DNA from: DATHWB01 sp046565785
Lineage (GTDB): Bacteria; Actinomycetota; Acidimicrobiia; Spongiisociales; ZC4RG35
Reading direction: 5' to 3'
NCBI GenBank assembly: GCA_046565785.1
Contig: JBKHXZ010000100.1
Span: 1-24,063 of the forward strand
DNA length: 24,063 bases
The stretch's first letter is position 1, and each line of letters begins with the position of its first letter. Shown one piece after another: positions 6,344-14,808 of the stretch. The translations under genes were made by a program, and so were the position numbers. The notes beneath the pieces were generated by a model. That model saw only the letters and a program-made list of their open reading frames with translations, was not told the origin of the DNA and did not search any database.

Positions 6344-6586
6344 TCAGCGGTAGTTGGTGGTCATCAGAAAGCCGGCGGCGATGAGCGCCAGGCCTCCGAC
6401 GAGGAACAACTGGTCGAGGCTGAAGATGAACCGCACCAGCACCAGCAGCACCCCGGCGACCATGAGACCCGCCATCGTCGCCACGTACCAGGTGGGGGAC
6501 GGGTCGCCTTGATGAGCGGCCGAGGCCGGGTTCTGTGGGCGGGTGGCGGTGGTTTGCTTGGGTTTGCGTCGTTTCGATTCAGGCAC
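6344..6586 (-). CDS. crgA: Cell division protein CrgA
   Basis: The 80-residue protein has the CrgA plan: a basic cytoplasmic N-terminus (MPESKRRKPKQT), then two membrane helices at about residues 33-55 and 58-75, with the characteristic segment PTWYV just before the first helix and MTTNYR at the end. CrgA is an actinobacterial septum protein that coordinates FtsZ, FtsI and peptidoglycan synthesis during division. Its place beside trpG and the pknB-pbpA-rodA-pstP-fha cluster matches the order in mycobacteria and supports the call. The start codon is GTG at 6586-6584 with no evident ribosome binding site. The gene is divergent from trpG with an 80-base shared promoter region. Confidence 0.92.
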   Translation of the reverse strand: MPESKRRKPKQTTATRPQNPASAAHQGDPSPTWYVATMAGLMVAGVLLVLVRFIFSLDQLFLVGGLALIAAGFLMTTNYR

Positions 6587-6666
6587 AGTCGTGTTCTGGT
6601 CGGGAACCCCAATCTAGTGGACCAGACCTGCCTGTATGCTCACCACCCGCCAGCCGGGTTCGGTCC

Positions 6667-7209
6667 ATGCGAGTGCTCGTCATCGACAACTACGACTCAT
6701 TCAAGTTCAACCTCGTCCAGTACCTGGGCGAGTTGGGAGCGGACCCCTATGTCGTCCGGAACGATGCCCTGGATCCCGCCGACGCCGAAGCACTCGAGTT
6801 CGATCGTCTGTTGATTTCGCCGGGACCCGGCCGGCCGGAAAACGCCGGACACTCCGAAGAGTTCATCCGCCGCTTCGGCCATCGGATTCCCACCCTGGGA
6901 GTATGTCTCGGCCATCAGGCGATCGGCCGGGTGTTCGGAGGCAGGGTCGACCTCGCACCCGAACCGAAACACGGCAAGACCTCGACGATCCGTCACGACG
7001 GGCAGGGCATCTTCGCTGGACTCGAGAACCCGTTCATCGCCACGCGATATCACTCGCTGGCCACTGTCGAACTGCCCGACGTGTTGGAGCCATGCGCCTG
7101 GAGCGAGGAAGACGGGGTGGTGCAGGGAATCCGGCATCGCGAGCTTCCGATCTTCGGGGTGCAGTTCCACCCCGAGTCGATCATGACCACCGAAGGCAGG
7201 CGCTGCTGA
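6667..7209 (+). CDS. trpG: Anthranilate / aminodeoxychorismate synthase glutaminase subunit, C-terminus frameshifted
   Basis: This class I glutamine amidotransferase starts MRVLVIDNYDSF. The catalytic triad is intact: C80 in GVCLGHQAIG, and H168 and E170 in QFHPES. It releases ammonia from glutamine for a TrpE or PabB partner that converts chorismate to anthranilate or aminodeoxychorismate. TrpG and PabA are hard to tell apart by sequence, and no partner gene is in the window. The frame stops at 7209 as ...TTEGRRC, but the next frame continues as LLSNFLDG and stops at 7229, which is the family's normal ending. The span 6667-7229 is 563 bases, one short of a whole number of codons, so a single base appears to be missing near 7198-7204. 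The shortened protein would lose only about eight residues and may still work. Confidence 0.87.
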   Translation: MRVLVIDNYDSFKFNLVQYLGELGADPYVVRNDALDPADAEALEFDRLLISPGPGRPENAGHSEEFIRRFGHRIPTLGVCLGHQAIGRVFGGRVDLAPEPKHGKTSTIRHDGQGIFAGLENPFIATRYHSLATVELPDVLEPCAWSEEDGVVQGIRHRELPIFGVQFHPESIMTTEGRRC

Positions 7210-7230
7210 GCAACTTCCTCGACGGCTAGG

Positions 7231-8034
7231 TCAGGCCAGCCGGAGGGTTCCGCGGTCGTCGAGGATCGCCCCTTCCGATTCGAGGGCGGCGATGGCGGCC
7301 TGCACCGTCTCCGGTGCCAGATCGACGCCCACCCGACCCCGTGCGATCGGGCCGTGCGCCAGTTTCTTGAGAACGGCGGCGCGGGCCTGGCGTACCGAGC
7401 CTTCGTACGGCGTCTGGCGGCCGGCCTCCTGCCGGATGCCCGGATCCGAGCACCAGGTGTCCACCGGGCAGATCTCGCATTGCGGGTTGCGCGGCCGGCA
7501 GATCGACGCCCCGAGGTCCATCATCGCCTGGTTCCAGTCACCAGGACGATCCGGGTCGACCTGGCCGTCACCCACCACCATGCTCTCCGAAAGGGTCAGC
7601 GGCCGGCCCTCCCAGCGGGACAACACCCGCCGAAGGTTGACGTCGACGGCAGCGACCCGCCGACCGTCGGCGAACGCGGCGACCGCCGCTGCGGTGTACG
7701 GACCGACCCCGGGGAGCTGGGTCAGGTCGTCGGGCCAGCCGGTCTGTGAGATTCGTCGGGCGGCGGCGCGCAGGTTCCGGGCCCGACGCAGATAGCCGAG
7801 TCCGCCCCAGACGGCGATCACATCTTCAGGACTCGCCTCCGCGAAGTCGTCCGGGCTGGGATAGGAGGCCATGAACCGTTCGAAGACAGGAACGACACGG
7901 CTGACCTGAGTCTGCTGCAGCATCACTTCCGACACCAGGACCGCCCACCGATCACGGGTCTCCCGCCACGGGAGGTTTCGCCGGCTGGCGTCGTACCAGG
8001 CGAGTAGCGAGCGATTCCGGCCCCTACCGCTCAT
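7231..8034 (-). CDS. mutY: A/G-specific adenine DNA glycosylase (MutY-type)
   Basis: The 267-residue protein carries the MutY glycosylase core: catalytic Glu36 in SEVMLQQTQV, the helix-hairpin-helix LPGVGPYTAAAV at about 107-118, catalytic Asp131 in VDVNLRRV, and a [4Fe-4S] cluster ligand set C179-x6-C186-x2-C189-x5-C195. It removes adenine mispaired with 8-oxoguanine in base excision repair. It ends after a short winged-helix-like tail and lacks the C-terminal Nudix-like domain of E. coli MutY (350 residues), as is common in actinobacteria. It lies only 21 bases downstream of pknB on the same strand, so it probably shares that transcript. Its stop is one base away from the restored trpG stop, convergent. 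Confidence 0.93.
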   Translation of the reverse strand: MSGRGRNRSLLAWYDASRRNLPWRETRDRWAVLVSEVMLQQTQVSRVVPVFERFMASYPSPDDFAEASPEDVIAVWGGLGYLRRARNLRAAARRISQTGWPDDLTQLPGVGPYTAAAVAAFADGRRVAAVDVNLRRVLSRWEGRPLTLSESMVVGDGQVDPDRPGDWNQAMMDLGASICRPRNPQCEICPVDTWCSDPGIRQEAGRQTPYEGSVRQARAAVLKKLAHGPIARGRVGVDLAPETVQAAIAALESEGAILDDRGTLRLA

Positions 8035-8055
8035 GTGATACGCCGGATCTCGGGA

Positions 8056-10002
8056 TCAGGGAGGTGGCTCCGTGGTCGTCGTGGTTTCCGGTTGGGTAGT
8101 GGTGGTTGTCTCCGGTGCGGCGCCCAGGGTCACCCGCACGATGTCCCCGGGGAAGAGCGTCGCCGGCTGGGTGGGGTTCTGCGCCTGGATCCGCCCCACC
8201 TGTTCGGGGTCGGAGACTTCGATCGTCGAGTTGTTGACTTCGAGTACCAGTCCGAGCGCTTCCAGTTCGGCCCGGGCGGTGTCGACGTCCATGCCGATCA
8301 GGTTCGGTACCGGAATGGGTTCTGGCCCGTCGGACAGCACCACCAACACCTCGTATCCGGGCGGGAGGGGGGTATTGGGGCCGGGGTCGGTGCGGATCAC
8401 CCTGCCTCGTTCGATCTCGTCGCTGTATTCGGTCTCGAACACGTAGGTGAGTCCGAGGGTGTCCAGCCGTGCGGTGGCCTCACGTTCGGTCATGTTGGTC
8501 AGGTCGTCCAGAACCACGCTGTCGGGGCCGCTCGACACCACCAAGTCGATGGCGGATCCAGGTTGCACGGGAGTGTTCGGAGGAGGCGACTGCCGGATGA
8601 CGATCCCCTCGGGGACGGTGTCACTCGACTCTTCGGTCACGTTGCCCACGGTGAAGCCGCGGTTGCGGATCTCCTCCTCGGCAGCCGCCCGTTCCAGGCC
8701 TTCGAGGAAGGGCACGTCCTCGGTGCTCGCTCCGGCCGAAACGTAGATGATGACGTCGGTGTTCGGTTCGACGAGTTCTCCGGCCGCCGGGTCGCTGTCC
8801 ACCACGATTCCCGGATCGACCGAATCGTCGTTCACTTCCTCGGGAATGCCGATCAGATCGACCTGGGCGAGAGCACGGATCGCATCTGCGGCGGTCATTC
8901 CCACCACCGCCGGCACTTCGACCGTCTCGGCGGCGGTGGTGTCGGTGCCGCCCAACAGGTCGAACACCAGGTAGACGAGCACGCCGAGGGTGATCAACAG
9001 GGCGAACGTGCCGACCACGAACGCCAGATTCGACGAGGGCGGATCCTCCAGCACCCTGTATCCCTGGTCAGGGGGAGCGGTCGCCGGCGGCACCGGCTGG
9101 GTCATCATGCGTGTGGCTGCCTCGTCGTCACCGGCGAGTGCCATGCCGGCGGCCACCGGAGCCGCCGCCACCGGAGCGCGTCCCTGTAATGCCGCCCACA
9201 AGTCCTGGCGCATCGCCTCTGCGGTCTGATAACGGTCGTCCGGCGACTTGGCCATGGCAGTGAGAACGATCCCGTCGAGGCTCTCCGGCACGTCCGGATT
9301 GACATTGGAGGGTGGGGCGGCGGCCTGGGACACATGCTGGTACGCCACCGCCATCGGGTTGTCGCCGCGAAACGGCGGGCTCCCGGCGAGCATCTCGTAG
9401 AGGACCACACCGACCGAATAGACATCACTGCGTTCGTCGGCAGTCGACCCCTGGGCCTGTTCTGGTGAGAAGTAGGTGGCGGTGCCCATCACCGCACCGG
9501 TGCGGGTCAGCTCTTGGCTGTCGTCCCATGCCCGGGCGATGCCGAAGTCGGTGACCTTCACCGTGCCGTCGGGGGCCAACAGGATGTTTCCTGGCTTGAT
9601 GTCACGATGGACCAGTCCTGCCCGGTGGGCAACCGAGAGTGCGGCGGACACGTCAGCGGCGATCTCGACGGCCCGCCGGGGGAGGAGGGTTCCCTCCGAA
9701 CGGAGGACCTCCCGCAGCGACCGCCCTTCCACCAGTTCCATCACGATGAAATAGGTGGTGTCGAGCTGTCCCCAGTCGTAGATGCCGACGATGTTTGGAT
9801 GGGTGAGGTTGGCGGCGGCCTGCGCCTCTTTCCGGAACCGCTTGACGAACGCCTCGTCGTTCGAAAGCTGAGAGTGCAGGACTTTCACCGCCACCTTTCG
9901 GTTGAGTAGGCGGTCGTACCCCTGATAGACGTCGGCCATCCCGCCGCGCGCCAGGTGCGCGGTCAGTTGGTAGCGGTCGGTGAGGTCGTGGGGGAGTTCC
10001 AT
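8056..10002 (-). CDS. pknB: PASTA-domain serine/threonine protein kinase PknB
   Basis: The 648-residue protein has a Hanks-type kinase domain (about 11-270), one membrane helix (about 325-349) and four extracellular PASTA repeats (about 358-423, 428-492, 495-558, 562-627). Kinase motifs are complete: glycine loop ARGGMADVY, ATP-anchoring K40, HRDIKPGN with D134, DFG at 152-154 and a Thr-containing activation loop (MGTATYFSPEQ). PASTA repeats sense peptidoglycan fragments, and the kinase regulates growth and septation. It ends in a Thr/Pro-rich tail. No second kinase (PknA) is present, unlike in mycobacteria, so this protein may be the only kinase of the locus. pbpA lies 63 bases upstream and mutY 21 bases downstream. 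The FHA proteins and the PP2C phosphatase in the same cluster are its likely partners. Confidence 0.96.
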   Translation of the reverse strand: MELPHDLTDRYQLTAHLARGGMADVYQGYDRLLNRKVAVKVLHSQLSNDEAFVKRFRKEAQAAANLTHPNIVGIYDWGQLDTTYFIVMELVEGRSLREVLRSEGTLLPRRAVEIAADVSAALSVAHRAGLVHRDIKPGNILLAPDGTVKVTDFGIARAWDDSQELTRTGAVMGTATYFSPEQAQGSTADERSDVYSVGVVLYEMLAGSPPFRGDNPMAVAYQHVSQAAAPPSNVNPDVPESLDGIVLTAMAKSPDDRYQTAEAMRQDLWAALQGRAPVAAAPVAAGMALAGDDEAATRMMTQPVPPATAPPDQGYRVLEDPPSSNLAFVVGTFALLITLGVLVYLVFDLLGGTDTTAAETVEVPAVVGMTAADAIRALAQVDLIGIPEEVNDDSVDPGIVVDSDPAAGELVEPNTDVIIYVSAGASTEDVPFLEGLERAAAEEEIRNRGFTVGNVTEESSDTVPEGIVIRQSPPPNTPVQPGSAIDLVVSSGPDSVVLDDLTNMTEREATARLDTLGLTYVFETEYSDEIERGRVIRTDPGPNTPLPPGYEVLVVLSDGPEPIPVPNLIGMDVDTARAELEALGLVLEVNNSTIEVSDPEQVGRIQAQNPTQPATLFPGDIVRVTLGAAPETTTTTQPETTTTTEPPP

Positions 10003-10065
10003 GCGAAAACCGTTGGCAAGTCTACGGGGTGTGAGGGTTACGGCGGTCCGTTGGCTGTTTGCCGG

Positions 10066-11517
10066 TCATCCGGTGCCCAGCCAGGCAGAGATGATCCGGG
10101 CGGCGATCGGTGCCGCCACACTCCCGCCGGTTCCCGACTCACCGGCGGTCCCCCCGTCTTCGACCACCACGGCGAGGGCGATCACCGGGTCGTCGACCGG
10201 GGCGAAACCGATGAACCACACCTGCGGGCCATTCGGACCCTGAGCGGTACCGGTCTTGCCGGCCACTCTTACACCCGGAACGGCGGCGCGGGTTCCGGTC
10301 CCGTCGGTCACAGTCCGCTCCATCATCTGGGCGATCACCGCCGCAGTCGCACTGGACATGGCTCGGCCAGTGCGTTGGGGTGTGAACGACTCCTCGGTGT
10401 TGGCATCGGCGTCGAAGACCTGGTCGACGATGCGGGGCTGCATCACCTCGCCGTCGTTCGCAACCGCGGCGGCCACCATCGCCATCACGAGAGGTGTCGC
10501 CCGCACGTCTCGTTCGCCCAGGCCACTTTGCCCGAGGGCGGCGTCGTCTTCGGCCAGATCGTCGACCGGAAAGCGCGACACGGCGATCTCCCAGGGGAAT
10601 GCGATCGGTCGGTTGAATCCGAGCGGGGTGGCGGTGGCACCGATCGTGCGGGCACCGACCTGAATGGCCAGATCGGCGAACACGGTGTTGCAGGAACGGG
10701 CGAATGCCGTCTGCAAGAGCACCCGGCTTCCGTTTCCGCAGGGTCCACTGTCTGCGTTGCGGATGTCGGCGTCGGATCCCGGGAGGTCGAAGACGATGAC
10801 GTCCTCGAACTCGGTCTCCGGTCCGGCCACTCCAGCTTCGATCGCAGCAGCAGCCACGATCGCCTTGAACGACGAGCCAGGCGGATAGAGAGCCTGTCCC
10901 GCCCGGTCGAGGAGCGGCTGGTCGGGGTCGTCGAGGAGCTGCTGACGCACCGCCACCGCATCCGAGCCGAGGAGCAGGTTGGGGTCGAAGGAGGGCGTGG
11001 ACGCGTACGCCAAGACGGCTCCGGAGCGGGGGTCGAGCGCCACCACCGCGCCCCGCTGGTTTCCCAGCGCGGCATGGGCGGCTTCTTGGACGATCGGCTG
11101 GAGGGTGGTCTGCACGTTGAGTGGGCGCAGATCCCGGCCGAAGAGTGCAGCCAGCAGGTCACTGATGGTGAGATCCTGGCGACTGCGGAGGTCGTCAGCG
11201 AAGGAAGCCTCCAATCCGGCGCTGCCAACCAGGAAGGTGGTGTAGCCGACGGTGTGAGCGAACAGGCGTCCTTCCGGATACGACCGGGCGAAGGTCTGCG
11301 GGGTGTCGGGCACCGGGTCGGATCGGGCGAGGACCGTCCCGTCCCCGGCGACGATCAGTCCACGCTCCTTTTCGATCAGGGTGATCGTGTTGCGCACGTT
11401 GCGGGGATCGGCGCGATACCGGTCGGCTCCCAGCACCTGGAACCAGGAGGACGCAGCCAGCAACACCGCAAAACCCGAGAACAGGACCAATGCCAGACGG
11501 CGGGTGGGGCCGTTCAT
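10066..11517 (-). CDS. pbpA: Class B penicillin-binding protein PbpA (peptidoglycan transpeptidase)
   Basis: The 483-residue protein has one N-terminal membrane helix (about residues 7-29) followed by a transpeptidase domain. The three active-site motifs are visible: SxxK at 215-218 (SSFK, nucleophile S215), SxN at 275-277 (SCN) and KTG at 421-423 (KTGTAQ). It cross-links peptidoglycan outside the membrane. The length and the short N-terminal region match actinobacterial PbpA, which works in division and is paired with a SEDS glycosyltransferase. It overlaps rodA by 4 bases (11514-11517), so the two are translationally coupled and probably form one SEDS-bPBP pair. Confidence 0.96.
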   Translation of the reverse strand: MNGPTRRLALVLFSGFAVLLAASSWFQVLGADRYRADPRNVRNTITLIEKERGLIVAGDGTVLARSDPVPDTPQTFARSYPEGRLFAHTVGYTTFLVGSAGLEASFADDLRSRQDLTISDLLAALFGRDLRPLNVQTTLQPIVQEAAHAALGNQRGAVVALDPRSGAVLAYASTPSFDPNLLLGSDAVAVRQQLLDDPDQPLLDRAGQALYPPGSSFKAIVAAAAIEAGVAGPETEFEDVIVFDLPGSDADIRNADSGPCGNGSRVLLQTAFARSCNTVFADLAIQVGARTIGATATPLGFNRPIAFPWEIAVSRFPVDDLAEDDAALGQSGLGERDVRATPLVMAMVAAAVANDGEVMQPRIVDQVFDADANTEESFTPQRTGRAMSSATAAVIAQMMERTVTDGTGTRAAVPGVRVAGKTGTAQGPNGPQVWFIGFAPVDDPVIALAVVVEDGGTAGESGTGGSVAAPIAARIISAWLGTG

Positions 11518-12812
11518 GAGGTTGCCTCCTCGTGGGAGACCCGCAGGAGGATGGCCAGCAGCACGAAGTTGCCGACCAGCGACGATCCCCCGTAGGACAT
11601 GAAGGGCAGGGTGATCCCGGTGAGGGGAACAACCCGCAGAACGCCGCCGATGATCAGGAACGTCTGGATCCCGAATGTCAGGGTCAGACCGGCCGCCAGG
11701 AGCTTGTGGAACCGATCTCGAGAACGGAGCGAGATTCCGAACCCGGCGGCGACGATCAGCGCATACGCCGAGAGCACCGCCACCGTGCCGGCAAATCCGA
11801 ACTCTTCTCCGACTGCCGCGAAGATGAAATCGGTGATGGCGTTGGGGATCAGGTCGGGCCGTCCCAATCCCGGTCCGGATCCGGAGAGCGACCCGGTCCC
11901 CAGCCCGAACATCCCTTGTGCCACCTGGAACCCGGCGTTCTCGAAGTCACCGAGCGGGTTCAGCCAGGCCGTGACCCTGCGTTGGACGTGGTCGAAGACT
12001 CTCCACGAGCCCACGGCACCGATCACCGTCAGAGCCACCCCTCCGGACAGGTATCCGGACTGGCCGGTGGCGGCGTACAGCATGGCGACGAACACGGCGA
12101 ACAACAGAAGCGATGCCCCCAGGTCTCGCTGGCCGACCATCACCGCCAAGGTCGCTCCCCACACGGCGAGCAGCGGCACGAGCTGGCGCGGTTCGGGCAG
12201 GGCGATCGGACCGATACGTCGCCGCGCCTCGATGAGGGCGGTGCGGCGGTCTGCCAGGTAGCCGGCGAGGAACACGACGAACGCCACCTTGGCCAACTCC
12301 CCGGGCTGGAAGTTGAGCGCGGTGAAACCGAGGTCGATTTCGATCCACAGTCGGCTCCCGTTGACGGTCAGGCCGCGGACAGGAACCACCCAATCCGACG
12401 GCAGAAGTGGCGTCAACATCAGGACCACGGCACCCGCCAGGGTGATGTTGCGGTAGCGACGCAGCACGTCGATGCCCTGTCGGGCGAGCCAGGCGAGGAC
12501 CAAGACTCCGCCCGTAGCGGCGATCAACAGCCACCACCGCTGCAGTCCGGCTCGTACCGGGTTGATCCGGTAGATCTCGATCATCCCGAAGGCGGCGACC
12601 AGTGCGGCGGGAGGGACCAGGTGGGGGGAGGCGTCTGGGGCGAAGGTGCGTACCGCCAGCGCGAAACCTCCGAACGTGATCAGGAAGATCAGGAACGTGA
12701 GACCGACTTGGGCGTCCACCGAGCCTTCGGCGGCCAGGTTGACCAGCGTCGTCCCGAAGGCGGCGAGCGCTGCGGCTGCAACGACCAACGCCGCTTCGAC
12801 GTTGCGGGTCAT
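11514..12812 (-). CDS. rodA: SEDS-family peptidoglycan glycosyltransferase RodA/FtsW
   Basis: The 432-residue protein is polytopic, with about ten to twelve hydrophobic segments. SEDS signatures are present: ELAKVAFVVFLAGY at 172-185, the catalytic-loop Asp in GQRDLGAS (D230), TDFIFAAVGEE at 327-337 and LPFMSYGGSS at 402-411. The family polymerises lipid II into glycan strands together with a class B penicillin-binding protein, here pbpA, whose start overlaps this stop by 4 bases. RodA and FtsW are similar. The position in the pknB cluster corresponds to rodA of mycobacteria. The pstP stop is 10 bases upstream. Confidence 0.95.
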   Translation of the reverse strand: MTRNVEAALVVAAAALAAFGTTLVNLAAEGSVDAQVGLTFLIFLITFGGFALAVRTFAPDASPHLVPPAALVAAFGMIEIYRINPVRAGLQRWWLLIAATGGVLVLAWLARQGIDVLRRYRNITLAGAVVLMLTPLLPSDWVVPVRGLTVNGSRLWIEIDLGFTALNFQPGELAKVAFVVFLAGYLADRRTALIEARRRIGPIALPEPRQLVPLLAVWGATLAVMVGQRDLGASLLLFAVFVAMLYAATGQSGYLSGGVALTVIGAVGSWRVFDHVQRRVTAWLNPLGDFENAGFQVAQGMFGLGTGSLSGSGPGLGRPDLIPNAITDFIFAAVGEEFGFAGTVAVLSAYALIVAAGFGISLRSRDRFHKLLAAGLTLTFGIQTFLIIGGVLRVVPLTGITLPFMSYGGSSLVGNFVLLAILLRVSHEEATS

Positions 12813-12822
12813 TTGCGGTTTC

Positions 12823-13530
12823 TCACCCGACGACGTCGACCACGAGCGCCGTGATGTTGTCGTGACCGCCCGCCAGGTTGGCCTTCTCGACCAGCAGCCA
12901 GGCAGCTTCCTCGCTGCTCTCGACGGAAAGGGCGTCGGCGATGGCGGCGTCGTCGAGCATTCCGTTGACCCCGTCCGAACAGAGCAGCAGCCGATCGCCC
13001 GGCTCGAGAGGCAGGTTGCCGGTGTCGACGTCGAGGTCGGGGGTCAGGCCCACCGCCCGAGTGATGAGGCTGCGCTGCGGGTGGTTGGCCGCTTCTTCCG
13101 GGGCGATGGCCCCAGTGCGGAGATACATGTTGACCACAGTGTGGTCCTCGGTGAGTTGGGTGAGTTCTAGGTTGCGGAACAGATAGGCACGAGAATCCCC
13201 GACATGGGCGAAGTGGGCGATCCCCGCCTCGGTGAGCTCGAACAACGTCAGGGTCGTGCCCATGCCCCGCAGCTCCGGGCGGCGTTCGACTTCGTCGAGG
13301 ATTGCCCGGTTGGCATCCAGCACCCGATCGGCCAGGTCTCCGTCCGATTCCCGGGCGGTCTCGACGGCCAGACTCGACGCCACCTCGCCGGCCACGGCCC
13401 CGCCCATGCCGTCGGCCACCATCACCAGTACCGGCCCGTCACCCGAGCCCGACGACGTCGGCCATGCGGAATCCTCGTTCCCGGGCCGGATGTTGCCGGG
13501 ATGAGTGGCCACTGCCCAGCGGTACTTCAT
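12823..13530 (-). CDS. pstP: PP2C-type serine/threonine phosphatase PstP, soluble form
   Basis: The 235-residue protein has the metal-binding motifs of the PPM/PP2C family: NED (18-20), DGMGG starting at D40, GDSRAYL, SDGVNG and GGHDN near the end. It should dephosphorylate PknB and its targets in the cytoplasm. It stops directly after the catalytic domain and has no membrane helix or extracellular part, while mycobacterial PstP is about 514 residues with both. It would therefore act as a soluble enzyme here, if the stop is genuine. It overlaps fhaB by 4 bases and precedes rodA by 10, inside one operon. Confidence 0.95.
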   Translation of the reverse strand: MKYRWAVATHPGNIRPGNEDSAWPTSSGSGDGPVLVMVADGMGGAVAGEVASSLAVETARESDGDLADRVLDANRAILDEVERRPELRGMGTTLTLFELTEAGIAHFAHVGDSRAYLFRNLELTQLTEDHTVVNMYLRTGAIAPEEAANHPQRSLITRAVGLTPDLDVDTGNLPLEPGDRLLLCSDGVNGMLDDAAIADALSVESSEEAAWLLVEKANLAGGHDNITALVVDVVG

Positions 13531-13940
13531 CGGATCTCCATGACCGTCTTCCCGACTTGGACGGCGTCACCACGTCCGAGGTCGGTGGGCGCGGTCACCC
13601 GTCGCCCGTTGACGTAGGTTCCGTTGGTACTGCCGAGGTCGCTCAGCACGATCCGCCCGTCTTTCGCCGTCATCCGCAGGTGGAAGTCAGAAGCGTAGGG
13701 GTCGGCGATGACGATGTCGGCCTGGTCGCTGCGCCCGACGACTACCGAATCTTCGACGACGAACTGGAGTCCGGGGTTGGTGTCCGAGCGCACAACGACC
13801 ACTTTCGTCCCCCGCCGACGATGTTTGCGGGTGGAGCGAAAACCGACGTGGGTGGTCATCGAGCGCGCCACCTGCCATACGAACAGATAGACCAACGCCA
13901 GGAAGATCAGGCGGAGCAAGGTCAGGAGAAAGTCAGGCAC
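13527..13940 (-). CDS. fhaB: Membrane-anchored FHA-domain protein FhaB (FipA)
   Basis: From the GTG at 13940 the protein has 137 residues: an N-terminal membrane helix (about 4-26, LLTLLRLIFLALVYLFVWQV), a basic linker, and a C-terminal FHA domain (about 60-135) with VVVGRSD, HLRMTAKDG and LGSTNGTYVNG, the phosphothreonine-binding loops. FHA proteins read Thr phosphorylation by PknB, and mycobacterial FipA links the division proteins FtsZ and FtsQ. I chose GTG 13940 because GGAGGG lies six bases upstream. An earlier GTG (13958) would add a cysteine-rich stub lacking such a site. It overlaps the fhaA stop by 8 bases and the pstP start by 4. Confidence 0.93.
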   Translation of the reverse strand: MPDFLLTLLRLIFLALVYLFVWQVARSMTTHVGFRSTRKHRRRGTKVVVVRSDTNPGLQFVVEDSVVVGRSDQADIVIADPYASDFHLRMTAKDGRIVLSDLGSTNGTYVNGRRVTAPTDLGRGDAVQVGKTVMEIR

Positions 13941-14535
13941 GCGGCACCCTCCGCACACGGTACCGGGCGGCTCCGAGTGTGAGAGAAGAGCCGTCGCCGA
14001 TCTCGGTCGGGGTTTGACCTATGGGTCGGTCGTCGACGAAGGTGCCGTTGGAACTCCCCAGGTCGGTGACCAGCATCCGGTCGTCCTGGTGCCACATGAG
14101 GGCGTGACGTCGGGAGATCGACGGGTCGTTGCAGACCACGTCGCAATGCGACGAACGTCCGAGCACTGCCCGGTTGACCGTGACGTCCAGTTCTTCGTCC
14201 TTCCCGATCAGGCGCGCCCAGACGGGAAGCGGACCCCGGTCGACGGTCACCGTCACTGTTCGCACCTCGGACGGAACCACCCGGACGGGACCTTCGATCC
14301 TCCAACCGCGTTCGGCGATCGCCTCGCCGATGGCGGATTCGAGCAGGGGGATGGATGCGGCAGGGACTTCTCCTGGAACCAGGATCCGGTTAGGCACCAG
14401 TCCCGCAGAGTCGACCGACAGGTCGAGTACGCGAACGACCGATCCGGCGAGTTCCGCTATGTGTGGTTCCCCCCGGAAGAGATTGCCGGCGGTTCGTTCC
14501 AGCACGGCCTCCAGTCGGCGTTCCAGCCGACGCAT
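13933..14535 (-). CDS. fhaA: FHA-domain protein FhaA with DUF3662 N-terminus
   Basis: The protein has about 200 residues from the ATG at 14535. It begins MRRLERRLEAVLERTAGNLFRG, the typical start of the DUF3662 domain (about 1-115), and ends in an FHA domain (about 120-198) with AVLGRSSHCDVV, SISRRHA and LGSSNGTFVDD. The FHA domain binds phosphothreonine and probably recruits the protein to PknB substrates such as the lipid II flippase MviN. Mycobacterial FhaA is about 527 residues with a long disordered linker. Here the two domains are nearly adjacent. The start has no good ribosome binding site, and GTG codons just upstream (for example 14541) are alternatives. It is the first gene of the leftward cluster, so the operon promoter should lie between it and tRNA-Leu. 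Confidence 0.92.
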   Translation of the reverse strand: MRRLERRLEAVLERTAGNLFRGEPHIAELAGSVVRVLDLSVDSAGLVPNRILVPGEVPAASIPLLESAIGEAIAERGWRIEGPVRVVPSEVRTVTVTVDRGPLPVWARLIGKDEELDVTVNRAVLGRSSHCDVVCNDPSISRRHALMWHQDDRMLVTDLGSSNGTFVDDRPIGQTPTEIGDGSSLTLGAARYRVRRVPRA

Positions 14536-14605
14536 CACGTCCACGCTGCACAAGGTAGCGGGCGGGGACGACACGATCCCGGGATGACGAGCCCGCTGGC
14601 CGCGT

Positions 14606-14611
14606 TAGCAT
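14606..14611 (+). promoter_or_regulatory. Candidate -10 box of tRNA-Leu
   Basis: TAGCAT lies 12 bases before the mature tRNA, the same placement as TATGAT before tRNA-Ala, TATCCT (21643-21648) before the first tRNA-Ser and TACGCT (21802-21807) before the second. No strong -35 is seen. Confidence 0.4.
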
Positions 14612-14623
14612 TCCGAGTCGCCC

Positions 14624-14710
<87 letters not shown>

Positions 14711-14716
14711 GGGATT

Positions 14717-14772
14717 TCGAACACTGAGGGGGACTACGGCCTTGCTCATGCCCCAACCGGGTGAGTGTTCGA
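14717..14772 (+). terminator. Inverted repeat after tRNA-Leu, candidate terminator
   Basis: TCGAACACT (14717-14725) and AGTGTTCGA (14764-14772) form a perfect 9-bp stem. Inside it GGGG (14728-14731) can pair with CCCC (14751-14754). The sequence following the stem is TTTGCTTC. It begins seven bases after the encoded CCA, where the tRNA transcript should end. Confidence 0.5.
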
Positions 14773-14808
14773 TTTGCTTCACGACAGCCTCCGCCGTGGC
14801 GCCGATCG

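Noticed and set aside
5060..6814. A 584-codon plus-strand frame across the thiolase and the crgA region
   Set aside because: It is out of frame with the thiolase and opposite two small genes. It is Arg-rich with no domain.
8035..12854. Long plus-strand open frames opposite pknB, pbpA and rodA (up to 546 codons)
   Set aside because: They are antisense to genes with full catalytic motifs, have low-complexity Gly/Arg/His-rich composition and match no family. Such frames are common in GC-rich DNA.
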